A stretch of 64,000 nucleotides of DNA from Hymenopellis radicata. Its lineage: Eukaryota > Basidiomycota > Agaricomycetes > Agaricales > Physalacriaceae. Of the stretch, positions 44,759-56,468 are shown piece by piece; the first letter of the stretch is position 1, and every line of letters starts with the position of its first letter. Position numbers and translations under genes: made by a program. The notes below the pieces were generated by a model that saw only the letters and a list, made by a program, of their open reading frames with translations, made no database searches and was not told the DNA's origin. The stretch covers positions 62,001 through 126,000 of the forward strand of contig JADNRX010000012.1 in NCBI GenBank assembly GCA_015501595.1, written 5' to 3'.

Positions 44759-46654
44759 TCAATCACTTTTCACTTTCGCCGTGCCATCTGGATCGAAAGG
44801 TACGACGACGAACTTGCGTGTCAAAAGATTGAAGATCGTCCCGAAGATGAAGGCAATCAAGGAGCAGCTGAAGATGATAACATTGTAGGGCATGCTGAAG
44901 TCCGGCGTTGCGAGATCGACGAGAAGTGGAGGAGTGTAAATGCGCGCGCCGTAGACATCTCCCTCAGTCACGGGTATGAGAACTGCAGGTGGCAGGTCCC
45001 AGCCTCGTTGAGCATCTGGAGGGTGTTCTGTGTATCGCAAAAACGCTTTCGTTACATCAATGGTCACTTGAACGACGCTGTCCTTTGGAAGTGTGATAAG
45101 CGTCTGGAATGTAGCTGGCTTGGCGTGCGGAACTGGCGGGATGTAGCTTGTGTTTGAGAGCAGTGTGTCTATCAAGATGAAATTAGCGAACGGTGGGTGG
45201 GAGTCGCAAAAACCCACCATCCGAAATTCCATTTACATGGACTCGCATTGTATGAAGATAGAACTGCACAATCCAGGGCATGGTTTCCAAGTAGACGACC
45301 TGTATCGACGACGGCATGTGATTGGTCAGGAAGATAGATAATTGCCCTCTGTCCTGGCTCGATCCTTGTAGCGTGCGGCGAACGGAGAATGGCATGGGAT
45401 GCTTTGTCGGTTCCAAGGCTATACAAAGCAATTCAGACAAGACACTTTCGTCATGAATAGGTCTTACGATACTCGAAATTGTTCTGCCACTTGACCTTAA
45501 CATCTAACGGCTCGGAAACTAGAAGCAAATCAGACGACTGCCAACGATGTATGCAATGAAAAATGCTTACGATTCTTGAGGTCATAAAAAGCCAGGCTAC
45601 CTTGAATCACAGGTGGTTCGGGCTTGATTGTGTACATCCCACTGGAAGGTAGCGTCACATTGACGATACTGGAGCGCACTACAGGACAGCTACTCTCGAT
45701 CGCACGGTCAAACAAGGACCGGAAGGACCAGTCTGTACGAATGTTACTAGTGTCTAAGGAACAAATGGAACACAGACCTTGTTTTCTCGTATTCGATATC
45801 CTCAATGGATCGGAAACAGACTGGAAAGTCATTCGAACCTCTATCCCCCTCTGCGGGTTCCACAGAACGTGGAGGCTCATACCATGCCAATTGGCATCGA
45901 AGAGACGATGCGGGTTCAACAACGAAGCGGCGCCCGACAATGACTTGCAAGGAAGAAGTTTGAGGAATGGCGTTAGATTCTCGGTACAAACGTGTTCAGA
46001 GGCCAACGATGCATGTCTGAGCTCGTGGTTTACACCCCAATCAGGCAGACTGCCTTCTGGCGCGAATGGCAACACAGGCGACGTAGTCCGTTGTTCGTCA
46101 AGTGAGCCTATTGACGCGCAGAAAAGGCCAGCCAATGCATTGCGCAGTCCCTGCCACCTGTAGTCTATTCTGGAGAAGAAATCAATATCAAGGTTGGCCG
46201 CATCGCAAGAAACGCACGTCGTCGGCGCGCCATCAGCCATCCAAGCCCAAAGAGCAGCGCCAGCTCCGATGTCAGGTTCCTCTGGATAGCCCCAGGACTG
46301 GTAATTCCATTTTCCGGCGTTCAGAGTGAGGTGCAGTTCAGTAACCGCGTATTCCCGCAGAATTTGGCCCAAGGATAGAGGAAAGAGAGTATAATGTTGT
46401 GCTAAGGACAGCTCAGTACACGAATGGACGATATGCTGCCACTTACATTCATCGTTGACCAAGGCTAACGTCCGGGGATCTCGAGGGCTCGCGTCGTTGA
46501 GTAACGTGGTAAATGTGAATGTCGTTGCTACTCGGCCATCTGGTAGCGTCCGCAGCGAGACATTTTCCGAAAACTCTTCCTTTTCTTGGGCTGAGCAGTT
46601 ACTGCGATGGCGAGAATAAGGCTGGCTATCCACCAGAGGCGACAGACATGCATG
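44759..46654 (-). CDS. GPI16: GPI transamidase subunit PIG-T (Gpi16)
   Basis: ER membrane subunit of the GPI transamidase, which attaches GPI anchors to proteins. Exons (minus strand) 46447-46654, 45778-46401, 45571-45732, 45468-45518, 45218-45418 and 44759-45168. Signature stretches are SLRTLPDGRVATTFTFT, LFPLSLGQILREYAVTELHL, LNAGKWNYQSWGYPEEP, LTPFLKLLPCKSLSGAASLL and LFDANWHGM; a membrane segment VIIFSCSLIAFIFGTIFNLL lies near the C-terminus before a short tail. The signal peptide (CRLWWIASLILAIAVTAQ) is one base out of frame with the mature part at about 46590-46600, consistent with a missing G in the assembly. Confidence 0.92.
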
Positions 46655-46688
46655 TGGCGGGAACTGAAATCTTTCTCATCACGCCTAC

Positions 46689-47560
46689 GTGACAAGACCA
46701 GACCCGCATGCACCATCTCGCAGAACTCGCCGCATCTGGAACGACGACAAGCGACTGCCAACACTGGCCTCTCAATATGCGTGGGCCGAAGCACGTAATC
46801 TCGACTATCGTGTCGTCAACCGTGAGTTTTGGGGGAGGGTGCGGACTCGGGGGCGACGTGATGTCGTGATGCCTACTGGTACTTACGACCTGGAAGTAGG
46901 AATGCCACCAAACATTCCCCCAGCGCCCGCACACACGCCTTCTCTATCTTCATATCCACCGACGCTCGAACCCGAACCGCCTTCCTCCGAGCCCGTGACC
47001 TCCATCTCAGATGCTTCCAGCGACTCGGATTTCTATCCTGAGGCCTGAGCCCTTATTCCTCCCGACCCATACTACGCAGACGAATCACAAGTAGTAGGAC
47101 CGTACTGCTCGCAAGGCAAAGAAAACGATGGCGACGGCGAGGGATTCACATGCGACTTGTGTCGACTAGGGCCGTCCTTTGAGCCAGGTCGGTTTCCATG
47201 CTGTTCTGCCACTTTTCTGACGCATATATGCAGGTTCCACGCAGGATATGGGCGTGCTCCAGATTAAAACATTTCGGTATGGGACTCACGTCTGACCGGT
47301 TCGGTCACTAGTGATGCTACACTTGGAGGCATGCATGTATCAGTGGCGCACATTAAAACGGAATTCACGACATTGCCCCATCGACTACGATCCTCGATTC
47401 AAGAGGTGAGGTCAATCACTCTCATTCATACCTCTCAGTGCTTTTAAATGTCTCCTGTAGAACGACTTGGCTTTTCTGAGCAACTGGCGACACAAGCCGT
47501 CGGCGACTACTTGAACACGCACGTCATATTTGCGCGCTACAACAGACGACAACGTTAAAT
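46689..47560 (+). CDS. Hypothetical protein, in-frame TGA and uncertain splicing
   Basis: No family recognised. The first stretch reads RIWNDDKRLPTLASQYAWAE, then RDVVMPTGTYDLEVGMPPNI and a Pro/Ser/Asp-rich run to a TGA at 47046-47048. The same frame stays open beyond the stop (ALIPPDPYYADESQVVGPYC, then FTCDLCRLGPSFEPG) to a donor near 47187 and an acceptor ATGCAG near 47233. Further exon-like pieces reach about 47560. There is no in-frame ATG near the beginning; one at 46708 is in another frame. It diverges from PIG-T with almost no gap. It could be a broken gene, a frameshifted assembly or two small genes. Confidence 0.35.
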
Positions 47561-47651
47561 GTTAACCATTTAATCTCTCTTGACATGGCAAACGAAATCT
47601 CCACCAGAGCTCCTCATCACGACCTTTGACGCTTTCGAGTTCTGCGCCGAT

Positions 47652-47987
47652 TTATCCGAGTAGCTTCCCTTGCCTCTCTAAAAACATAATCTTAGGCCTA
47701 TCAATGTCTTCCTCATAAGTCAACAATTTATCCTTTATCACAATCTCCCGATTCTTTGCCTCCCTCAGTTCATACCTGCCCTCCTCCAAGTCCACAAGCA
47801 CATCCTCATACCACAGATGCCGCCCATACGATCTCCTTAACATTTGTACCATCATGGCTTCCACGCAGCACCAGCCTCGCTCAAAGTAGTCTTCATCTAC
47901 TAGACTGATCATCATGTCGCACTGCGCTACAATCATCGGAAGCGCCGCGACACCGGCACTCGAAATTCGAATCGTCCTGGTCAACAC
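47652..47987 (-). pseudogene. Fragment of a conserved hypothetical gene (WCxVE motif)
   Basis: A 111-residue frame containing AGVAALPMIVAQCDMMISLV, then FERGWCCVEAMMVQMLRRSY and GRHLWYEDV. The order 'quiet hydrophobic strand, E/D-x-Y/F, W-C-x-V-E' resembles basidiomycete proteins that I associate with TIR-like folds, but I cannot confirm this. The frame starts abruptly and no upstream exon is convincing, so it looks like a 5'-truncated remnant. Confidence 0.4.
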
Positions 47988-48218
47988 TTCCTTATCTAAC
48001 GCTTACCCTAGCCGTTCGCAAGCACATAGATCCAGCTAACAGTTAGGAAACAAAAAACTTTGACCCTGCCGTCGCAAGACTGTTTAAAACAAACAACTGC
48101 TGGCGACACATATATCTTTATATTTGAATTGTATTTGAACCTATTTAAGCATACATGAAACGAAAACACTGATGATAGGACAGTGAATGGCAAGCAAGAA
48201 TCATAGCTAATCTAATCA

Positions 48219-51200
48219 CTACTGGAGGGCATGATGAGTTCGAGCACGTCACATACAACGTTAGTAGACCACTTACCACATGCGGCATCGCACCTTCCGC
48301 CATTTCGGCTACCTTCCTGCGGGCGAGCACCTCATAACCGCTGGAGAAGCGTTGAGGCACCCTGTACAATTTGAGAGTCGCCCGCCACTCTTTTTGTGTC
48401 TCTGGCTGTGCGGTACTGTTCAAATACTGTTTAATGCGTGCCTGGTACCACGATTCGGCGTCTTGAGTCCAGAAACCAACATTAAATCCCGCTGTTGATA
48501 TCTTTCTTGGGAACCAGGATATCTCTAAGTCTTTGCGCGCATTAGGCGGATACGCCCGACCGACGATGTACGTGCCTACTATCACGTCTATCTCACTCTC
48601 TGACAATGACACCTCGCAGATGACTCTTCCCCTTGAGTCACAGCTCCGTGCTCCATACTTTTCAACATCTTCCTTTGTGCAGCTGAGGAGCATTGCGGGA
48701 TCCGGACAATGTTCCATCGCCAAGCGCCATAGGATTCCCCCAGACATGAGTGCTGCACGGACAACTCTTGTACAAGAGAACAAGCGCGCCCTGCGCTGCA
48801 GATAGTCTTCAAAATCAACGACATTGGCACGAAACGGGTGGGACCTCCATGGCACCGGTGGCGTCAATACTTCCATCTGCAGGGCTACAGCGCAGTCTAT
48901 AACAGTCAAGCTGAATTGGATGCCTTTCGCAGCGAGTGAGACGACGATGTCCTCCACGTGTTTCGTCCGGTATTGGCGTAACACCCACAGCAGGTCGGAA
49001 GCTCGGAAGACCATAATCTGCAAGGAACGCTCTGGCCAGTTGAAGTGAAAAGTATGCTCTTTGCGTCCCCGCCAATATATGTGTTCCACACCTAACTGTG
49101 CCAGCACTTTATCCCGCAACACAAAATGAGGATGTCCCTCATCAAGGTCGGACCAATCGCAAACACAGGTTTCATCCGGTTGAGCTAAGATATCTTCCCC
49201 TCTGGAGTACCATGCAACGTGATCGCAGTACCCACTCAAGGCCGTTAGCGCATCTAGTGTCAGAGGTGTTGCTACACCGGGTGGTGGGTGAGAGGAGGAA
49301 ATTTTTCTAAGGCAGGCCTGGACCAACTCCAGTGGCGGACTCATGCCAGCATGATGGTCCTCCTTGACAAGAAGGAATTCAGGTGGGATATAGAGGCCGT
49401 AGGAGTCCTTCAGAACCTCCAAACAAGATGACAAGCCAAGTAAGGTTTGTGCATACACTTTCCGCTTACTCGCAGGATACAAGGCCGCATATGCCTTCCT
49501 CCAATCCGGTCGCGCCCTTTTCTGAATGGTCTCGATAACCTCCCCATCTTCCCCATCCGTTGGCAGAACCTCCGGAGGGGTGAACATGACAACCTCTGAA
49601 ACATCTGCAACAACATCAACGTTCCGGGCAGTAGGCACAGGGAATGCGTCAGAACTGGCTGCACATTCGAAGGGTGAGCCGTCCTCCAGTGAAGGCTCCT
49701 TGGCCGCATAAACCAACCATGAGCCGGCATGGGGAGGATGTCCTTCTTCTTCAAGGGCGCCTACTCCGTTGTCGAGGACTGCCTCTGTGAACACCTCCTT
49801 TGCTGCTATAACACAGCTGCCACCCTCCTCAGCGGATCTTGCAGCTTCATCCACATCCTGGCTGCCTTCCGCCTCTCCTTCAGAGCAGTGTTCTTCCCAG
49901 GCGAACACAATATTGGATCTCGGCAATGTGAACTCTTCGCACAGATCCCATTCATCAAAGATAGCACTGTAGACACGGTGACCCGGTCTGTACTCCCCCA
50001 CACACGACTTGCTTTGAAACGGGGCACTCTTCTGCGCATTAGCCTCGCCATTTCGCCTCCTGGCGTCCAACGAAAAAGCGCAGACCTCTCATTGAATCCC
50101 TGGTCTTCAGCTTCCTGCTGCCGGAGGTGAATCTCAGCTTGACTACCATCAACTTGCCAAGCGAGGACAGCACGCTCCCGTCTCGCCAAGAATTCAAACC
50201 ACTGCTCATCAGGCAACGCCGCAAACAGAGACTCTCCTGTGATTATCTGTATGGGACGGCTGTCTGGCCGCTGATCGTGTTTTCTCTTGTAAATTATAGA
50301 CGCAAAGGAGTGTCCAGTTGGTGAAGTCTCCCCTGATACGCTAGATGTGCCTAGGAATTTTTGCACCATGTCCTTGTTGAACCCGAAGCGCTGTGTTAGA
50401 AATGCTGATTTCGGTGTATGTGTGTGCAGCCTATTCCCCCACCAGAACCAGACTGAGACTCCGAAGTTTTCGTATGCCTTCAATGCATGAGCCAGGGTGC
50501 AGCTCGCCGCATCCACAAACATGCCATGTCGCGGGCATCCCTCTTTTCCATAGCCGCCACGTGAGCGGTAAAAACCATTGCCTGGCATGAACATCCAGCT
50601 CTCCAGAAGAGAATCAACCAACGCCTCCAGTTTGAACTCTGGGCAGATATGCTCTCTGATCCTTTCCACAAGGCTCGCTTGGTTCGCTTGAAGGGCATAT
50701 AGGAAGGATATCTCTGCACCCATCAACAGGAATGCGTAGCGCGCCCTCATCAAGCATTTGGAAAAGATTGTTGGATCCGCAATCGGGCAGTGGAAGCGAT
50801 AAAATGAAGGCAAGGGGGCCGGAAGATGTTCTTGGCGGCCACGCAAGGGGAGCGATGCAGTTATTAAATCACGTAGCCAAATGAGAATGTTTTCGAGGTG
50901 TTGCCATTGTTTGACGGTCTCCGCCGTGAGCTGCCAGTTGTGGCCGTCCATTTCCATGGCCACTTCCCATTTCCGTTGGAATATGCACGCGAATAAGGAA
51001 TCATTGAAGCAGGTTGTGTAGGGGTTAATTGGTAGAAACCCCATGTAGGGTATGGCATTAATCGACCAATAACAGCCGTGTAGTAACTCTGGGTCAACGA
51101 AACGAGTGATTAGATGGCGCTGTTTGACTGGCGGTCCGGGAATGCGATTGAGACTATCGCCGTGTAGAATGGTGAAACTTCTCTCTCCGTCGCCGATGCA

Positions 51201-51304
51201 GAAGGAAAGATACGGGGAACTGAAACTGTCAGTTAGCCTGCGCTCAGTGCGAAGAACAGACCAACTCACACAACCTCCATCTTCGCGTCGTCAACATTCA
51301 TCAT
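48219..51304 (-). CDS. Large hypothetical basidiomycete protein (~1,000 aa), one frameshift
   Basis: Function unknown; no named domain recognised. Exon 1 51270-51304 (MMNVDDAKMEVV) joins exon 2 (upper end 51225) in phase. Exon 2 encodes FSSPYLSFCIGDGERSFTIL, HLITRFVDPELLHGCYWSIN, PYTTCFNDSLFACIFQRKWE and CPRHGMFVDAASCTLAHALK. The frame changes by one base at about 49985-50010; on the other side it continues as CVGEYRPGHRVYSAIFDEWD, FTLPRSNIVFAWEEH, an acidic linker, then DWRKAYAALYPASKRKVYAQ and many more residues. A last intron (48222-48276) ends directly before TAG at 48219-48221. Without it the frame would run on to 48145. It reads as one long cytosolic or nuclear protein. Confidence 0.7.
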
Positions 51305-51836
51305 CTCTGTCTCCTGCTGGATGCGTGTTTGTCGTATATGGACGGCTTTATCCTGTAGTCGCAATGAGTTTCAACACTGGGAACGTGTTACAAAGCGACG
51401 TACTACCGGCTGCCCCGCCTGTCTGCGCAACTGGCGGCGCCTTGGGGGTTTAACAACGCGTCGAGTAGAACCCAACGACTCAGGAATATGACGAGTAGAA
51501 CCCGTCACCATAGTGCAGTTTGGAACGACGCCCCGTGGGTCGTCAGTCGGTGTGGTCAACATCGATCGACCAAACACGGCCATCGTCACTGCAACGTCAG
51601 ACTCATTGGTAGTTAGCGACAACCTCCTTGCCAGAACATTAACAGTGTCATTACTGTCCTGACATGTCAACGATCGTGTTCTACAGCGACATGCGGGTGG
51701 CGGTGACGTCGGACGACGGAGGAGGCGCGGAACTGACTCGCTGAGAACTTCAGTTCATTTGCCATCAATTGGACGGAGTCATAACCACTCATATAACCAA
51801 CATATAACCATCACCTTCACCACTACTGTTCCTTAC
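51305..51836. promoter_or_regulatory. Divergent intergenic region
   Basis: 532 bp between the large hypothetical gene and the arginyl-tRNA synthetase gene. No other feature is recognised. Confidence 0.35.
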
Positions 51837-54126
51837 ATGTCTGTCCCTGGTCTTGAGCCTTCGGCTTCGATTTTAGATACCTTTCGGCTCTCAGTCGCTG
51901 AGTCTGTGGCTCGCATTCTTGACATATCTTTGGATCTCGCATACTCGGGTGTCGATATTGGGAAGAAAGGTGTCGACTTCACCGTCGCTGTACCTCGCTT
52001 TCGCCTCAAAGCCAAACCTCAGGATCTGGTCAAAAAACTAGAATCAGAGGTTCGGCCTCCTTGCAAGGCGCTTGACATCTACTCACTTTTGCTTAGTTTT
52101 CGCCTACGGAATACATCGACCGGATTACAATTGATGGCGTTTTCGCCCATTTCTACTCGAACACTAAAAAACTCAACCGACTTGTCCTCGATCAAATAAC
52201 TGAGCTCTCCAAACCGACGTCCGCGCATCCTCACGGCAGCTACGGTACGAATAGCTCTGGAAAAGACAGGAACATTATAGTAGAATTTTCGAGCCCAAAT
52301 ATCGCCAAACCCTTCCATGCTGGTCAGCTCTTAGCCTTCCGTTTCTTTCGCGAACCAATCTTTGGACAGGCCATCTTCGGAGCACCATCATCGGCACTTT
52401 TCTATCCAACTTGTATGCTGCGAACGGCTGGTCCGTCGTGCGCATGAACTAGTGAGCACTATATTCGTCGTTTACTCGAGTTTAACCCGCGTGAATCAGC
52501 TTGGGAGATTGGGGCAAACAATTTGGTAGATCTCTCCCTCTCTTTCCCCTTTCATCGTGATTGATGTTTCGTAGGTCTGCTTGCAGTCGGCTTTGCCAAA
52601 TATGGGTCGGAGGAAAAGTTACAAGCAAGCCCAATCATGCATCTCTTCGACGTCTATGTCGCTGTTAACAAAGACGTCAAAGCAGAAGAGGCTGACTCGG
52701 GGCAGTCACCTACGAACGAACAGGCCAAGGAGATATTTCGCCGGATGGAGCAAGGTATATTTGTGCGTCCGTTATGCGTTGTGTAATAAAACCGTACGCA
52801 GGAGACGAAGAGATGCTCGCACTCTGGAAACGATTCCGTGACCTTTCCGTCAAGGCTTACAAGACTGTTTACGAACGGCTAAATGTTGCTTTCGACGTGT
52901 ACTCGGGGGAATCAATGGTAACATCTGAGAACATAGATGCCGCAATGAAATGCCTCAGCGAACGGGGTCTCCTAGTGGAAAAGTATACGTGGGAGAGCAA
53001 GCGGGATCGCGACTACAAGGTAGAAGGTACTCAGCCGACCGACGAGAAACCCGCCTATGCTGTGGATCTTTCCAAGTGGAAAATGGGGAAACCGGTGGTG
53101 CAGAAAGCAGGTAAGCTTTCTCACATTCGGATACTTCGTTGCGATATTCACCCGAGGTTGGTCGTAAGATGGCGCTACGATTTATATGGTGCGCGATATC
53201 GCGGGAGCTATGCAACGATATGAAAAGTACCATTTCGATAAAATGGTGAGTGCTTATCAGACACTGCAGAAGTCTAGCAGGTACCCAAACTGTGGAAAGG
53301 TGTACGTCGTTGGTGACCAACAGGATTTGCATTGCTCTCAATTCTTCAAGATACTCGAAGTCATGGGCGCGCCATGTGCCGGAAGGCTTGAGCATATCAA
53401 CTTTGGGAAGGTTCAGGGCATGAGCACTCGAAATGGCGAAGTCAAATTCCTGGAAGAAATCTTGGACATGGCCCAGGAAGCCATGCTTACACAAATGATG
53501 ACCAACGAAGACAAGTTCAGTAACGTCGACGATCCGACTTTCGCCAGTGATCAGATTGGAATGACTTGCGTGAAGATACAAGACATGCAGGCGAAAAGGT
53601 GCATTCAGTCTTGATATGCTTCGTCTTCAATCCTTACTCTCAACAGGATCAACTCCTACCCTTTTGACGTGAAGAGAATGACATCGTTTGAAGGCGACAC
53701 GGGGGCATACCTTCAATATGCTCACGTCAGGCTATGCTCCGTAGCCCGAAAGGTCGCAGACGAAACGGTTTTACCAGACGATGTCAGCACTATTGACACC
53801 GATTTGTTGGTCGAACCGAAGGCCCGCGAGATAATATACCTACTCGCCACATTCCCAGATGCTGTGCGAATGGCGTTGAGGATCTCAGAGCCAAGTACCA
53901 TAGTTACCTATTGCTTCAGGTACGTCGGATTTGCTCTGGTTTCGCGGCAGTTAGCTAACTTCAGAACAGACTCAGCCATCTTATCAGCTCAGCCTGGGAG
54001 ATATTGATCGTGAAGGGACAGGCCTCTGAGGTTGCGCACGCTCGGTTATACCTCTTCACGTGTGCCCGGGTGGTGCTTGCAAGCGCCATGCGACTTCTCT
54101 CACTCACCCCTCTAGAACGTATGTAG
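51837..54126 (+). CDS. Arginyl-tRNA synthetase, cytosolic
   Basis: Class I aminoacyl-tRNA synthetase charging tRNA-Arg. Exons 51837-52049, 52097-52322, 52370-52451, 52500-52525 (26 nt), 52575-52754, 52802-53110, 53169-53245, 53300-53598, 53648-53919 and 53970-54126. The HIGH motif appears in IVEFSSPNIAKPFHAGHLRS; then MNYLGDWGKQFGLLAVGFAK, AYAVDLSKWKMGKPVVQKAD, VRDIAGAMQRYEKYHFDKM and VYVVGDQQDLHCSQFFKIL. GKVQGMSTRNGEVKFLEEIL stands at the KMSKS position. The C-terminal anticodon-binding domain includes GAYLQYAHVRLCSVARK and ends ARVVLASAMRLLSLTPLERM. All junctions keep frame. No mitochondrial targeting peptide is obvious. Confidence 0.96.
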
Positions 54127-54339
54127 TATTACTTGTATTTGTTGTTGCTGTCGTCCATGCTTTCGAAATGATATGATGTATTTCGTTGTTTCCAGTTCGG
54201 TGAGAGCGTGGTTGACGGTTGGGGAGTGTAGTTGATGAGTTCAGGAAGAATACTTAGCGATGACGAGTACGCGTCGGGAAGTATGAAGTGTTGTATGTAT
54301 ACCAGTTGTTACAGAGATGACAGCAAAATAACATTAACA

Positions 54340-56099
54340 TTAGTATCCGGTCCATTGGCCGCCCATCCCCATGTTGCCCATACCAGGCATCATCCCGTTT
54401 TCCATTGCGAACTGCCCACTTGCGTCTCCCCATCCCATCCCATTCATCATGGGCACAAACGCCCCGGCCTGGCCGCCCATCATCATGTTTCCCATAGTCC
54501 CGTTCATCGCCATAGCCTGCGGGTCCATCATCTGCGGGTTCATCCCAGCCATCATCATCGCCTGCGGATCCATGCCATTCATACCCATGACCGGAACGCC
54601 AGTCCAGCCAGCGCCCATCATGCCGTCCATTCCCATTCCCATTCCCATTCCCATGCCCATACCCATTGCATTCATATCCATCCCGCCAAAGTTCCGCATC
54701 CCGTTATTCGCGAATCGTGGCGCTAGATTCATGTTGTTCGCCTGGTGATTGTTGCCGGATAACGCGACGCCTCCTGAGCTTCCACCGCCACCATTCTGTG
54801 CGCTCTGTCCTCTCACAGGTGATTTGGGTCGCAACGCGTCGATATCCGGTGTCATTGGAACGACGCACTTTGCACCTCCGGCGATGTCTTTGACGTTGTG
54901 GTCCCAAGTCTCACGATTGAAGAGGGTGGCTGGACCACCCTCGTCGCCCTCGACGTGTATTGGTCCGTTGGGTACAGTATCTCCACCAATTGCGGTCACC
55001 CACCCACGACGTAGCGACGACGCTAGTTTCCCAAATACCTCCAGACGACGCGTGCCGAGGCAAAAATTCTCTATAAGCGTGTACATTTCGGGTGGTTTTC
55101 GTGTAGGATCTGTAGCGTCGCCTTCCCAGATGATAACATCGGTGTCTAAACGCGTAAATTGCTCAATAGGTGATTGTAAGAGGAGAATGGAATACGAACC
55201 AACGTTGCAATGAACGAACCAACTGTCCGTTGAACGTCGCACAGTCCCTCTTATCCCAATTAGACAGTGCTGTTTTGTTCGTGTCAGAAGTGATGTAGTC
55301 GGGGGATCGGTTCCAGGTCCTTTGTTAGAGCTTTTGTTCGTTTTGACCCACACTACATCTTCGCAGCGCCGGTAGCCCCACTTTGCTAGCACCTCTCGAC
55401 CGCGTTCCAACCCGTCACCGGCACCACTACCCACCCAGAGGAATACGAAACTCGGGTCTGCTGCTAGCGATGGTATAGGAAGATCCTGTAGATGATTCCA
55501 GGTGAAAGAAGACGAGAATGGAGGGTCAATCAAGATGACATCGAATTTAGAGGGATGTAGGCTGGACAAGGAAGCGAAGGAAAGATATGTTGGGGGTAAT
55601 GAACTCTCTTGAACGGATTGTTTCTTCAGAGATAGTAGACGATGTTGCTTCGGATATCTGAGGTAGTGTAAGCTTCAAGGCGAGCTCTTGAAAATACAAC
55701 ACACTCTTCGAACCGATGCTCAGGCTCCGCACCTATAACCCAATTTTGTGGCCAGTCTCCACTGTCGACATAGCGCTGCGAGTAATCGTTTCGAATAGTT
55801 TCCTCTTCAGGAACATAATTCTTGTAGCGGGTAACTCTGGCCAGCTTTGCTGGAGGCAAGTTGTGGCGTTGTGGTTGTCGCGGAACAGCACTTGGTTGAA
55901 TCACTGGGGAAGGGGGCGGTGAAGGTGAAGGCGACGGGATCGTAGGTAGCTCCAAGATGGATTTCGACTCCGAGGAGGAGAGATATTGCTGAATCTGGCG
56001 GCGACGGTCGCGCTGGGATGACCGGAGTGCGTCGATGAACGAAGCATGGTATGCCAGTAGACTGTTGGCCGATGCCAGTGTCTCGGTTACGGTGGCCAT
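54340..56099 (-). CDS. METTL14-like MT-A70 family protein
   Basis: Homologue of METTL14/Kar4, partner of the METTL3/Ime4 mRNA N6-adenosine methyltransferase. Exons (minus strand) 55705-56099, 55200-55657 and 54340-55145. Landmarks are FDVILIDPPFSSSFTWNHLQ, PSFVFLWVGSGAGDGLERGR, KWGYRRCEDVVWVKTNKS, TKQHCLIGIRGTVRRSTDSW and FCLGTRRLEVFGK. The position of the METTL3 DPPW motif is DPPF, whereas METTL14 usually has EPPL. The C-terminal 140 residues are Met/Gly/Asn-rich with (GM)n runs, likely disordered. The start is at ATG 56099 (MATVTETLASANSLLAY). It converges on the arginyl-tRNA synthetase gene with about 210 bp between. Confidence 0.92.
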
Positions 56100-56468
56100 A
56101 AAACTAGATACACTCAATTCTGTTGATTTAGACTTCAATGCTGTTGAGGACGACAACAAAATGTGGACTTACATCGTGTGCCATGATGGGGAAAGCCAAG
56201 GAACGTGACGTCGTCGGCACGGAATTTCAATTTCAGCCAGGGTTCAACTTGAACGACCATCATCCTAAGGCTACAGGATTGCGTGCTGTCTGCATATCGT
56301 TAAACTTCAAACTTCAAGGCGCTTTATACGCGACATGGTCGACGCGTGGTTACTACCCAATATGTGCCGAGGATATACAATTCGACGTTACTCTGCGCTA
56401 GCGAGCTCGAGTTTTGAATTGGTCCGAACCAGATGATACTATTGTTCGGGGGCCAATAACTGGCAATC
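56100..56468. promoter_or_regulatory. Divergent promoter region
   Basis: 369 bp between the METTL14-like gene and the ubiquitin-like gene. No motif stands out. Confidence 0.3.

Noticed and set aside
44759..46654. PIG-T as a pseudogene because the signal peptide is out of frame
   Set aside because: All six exons are otherwise intact and the gene is essential elsewhere; one missing base explains it.
54232..54748. Plus-strand frames rich in His or in Pro/Ile opposite the METTL14-like gene
   Set aside because: They are antisense shadows of the Met/Gly repeat tail.
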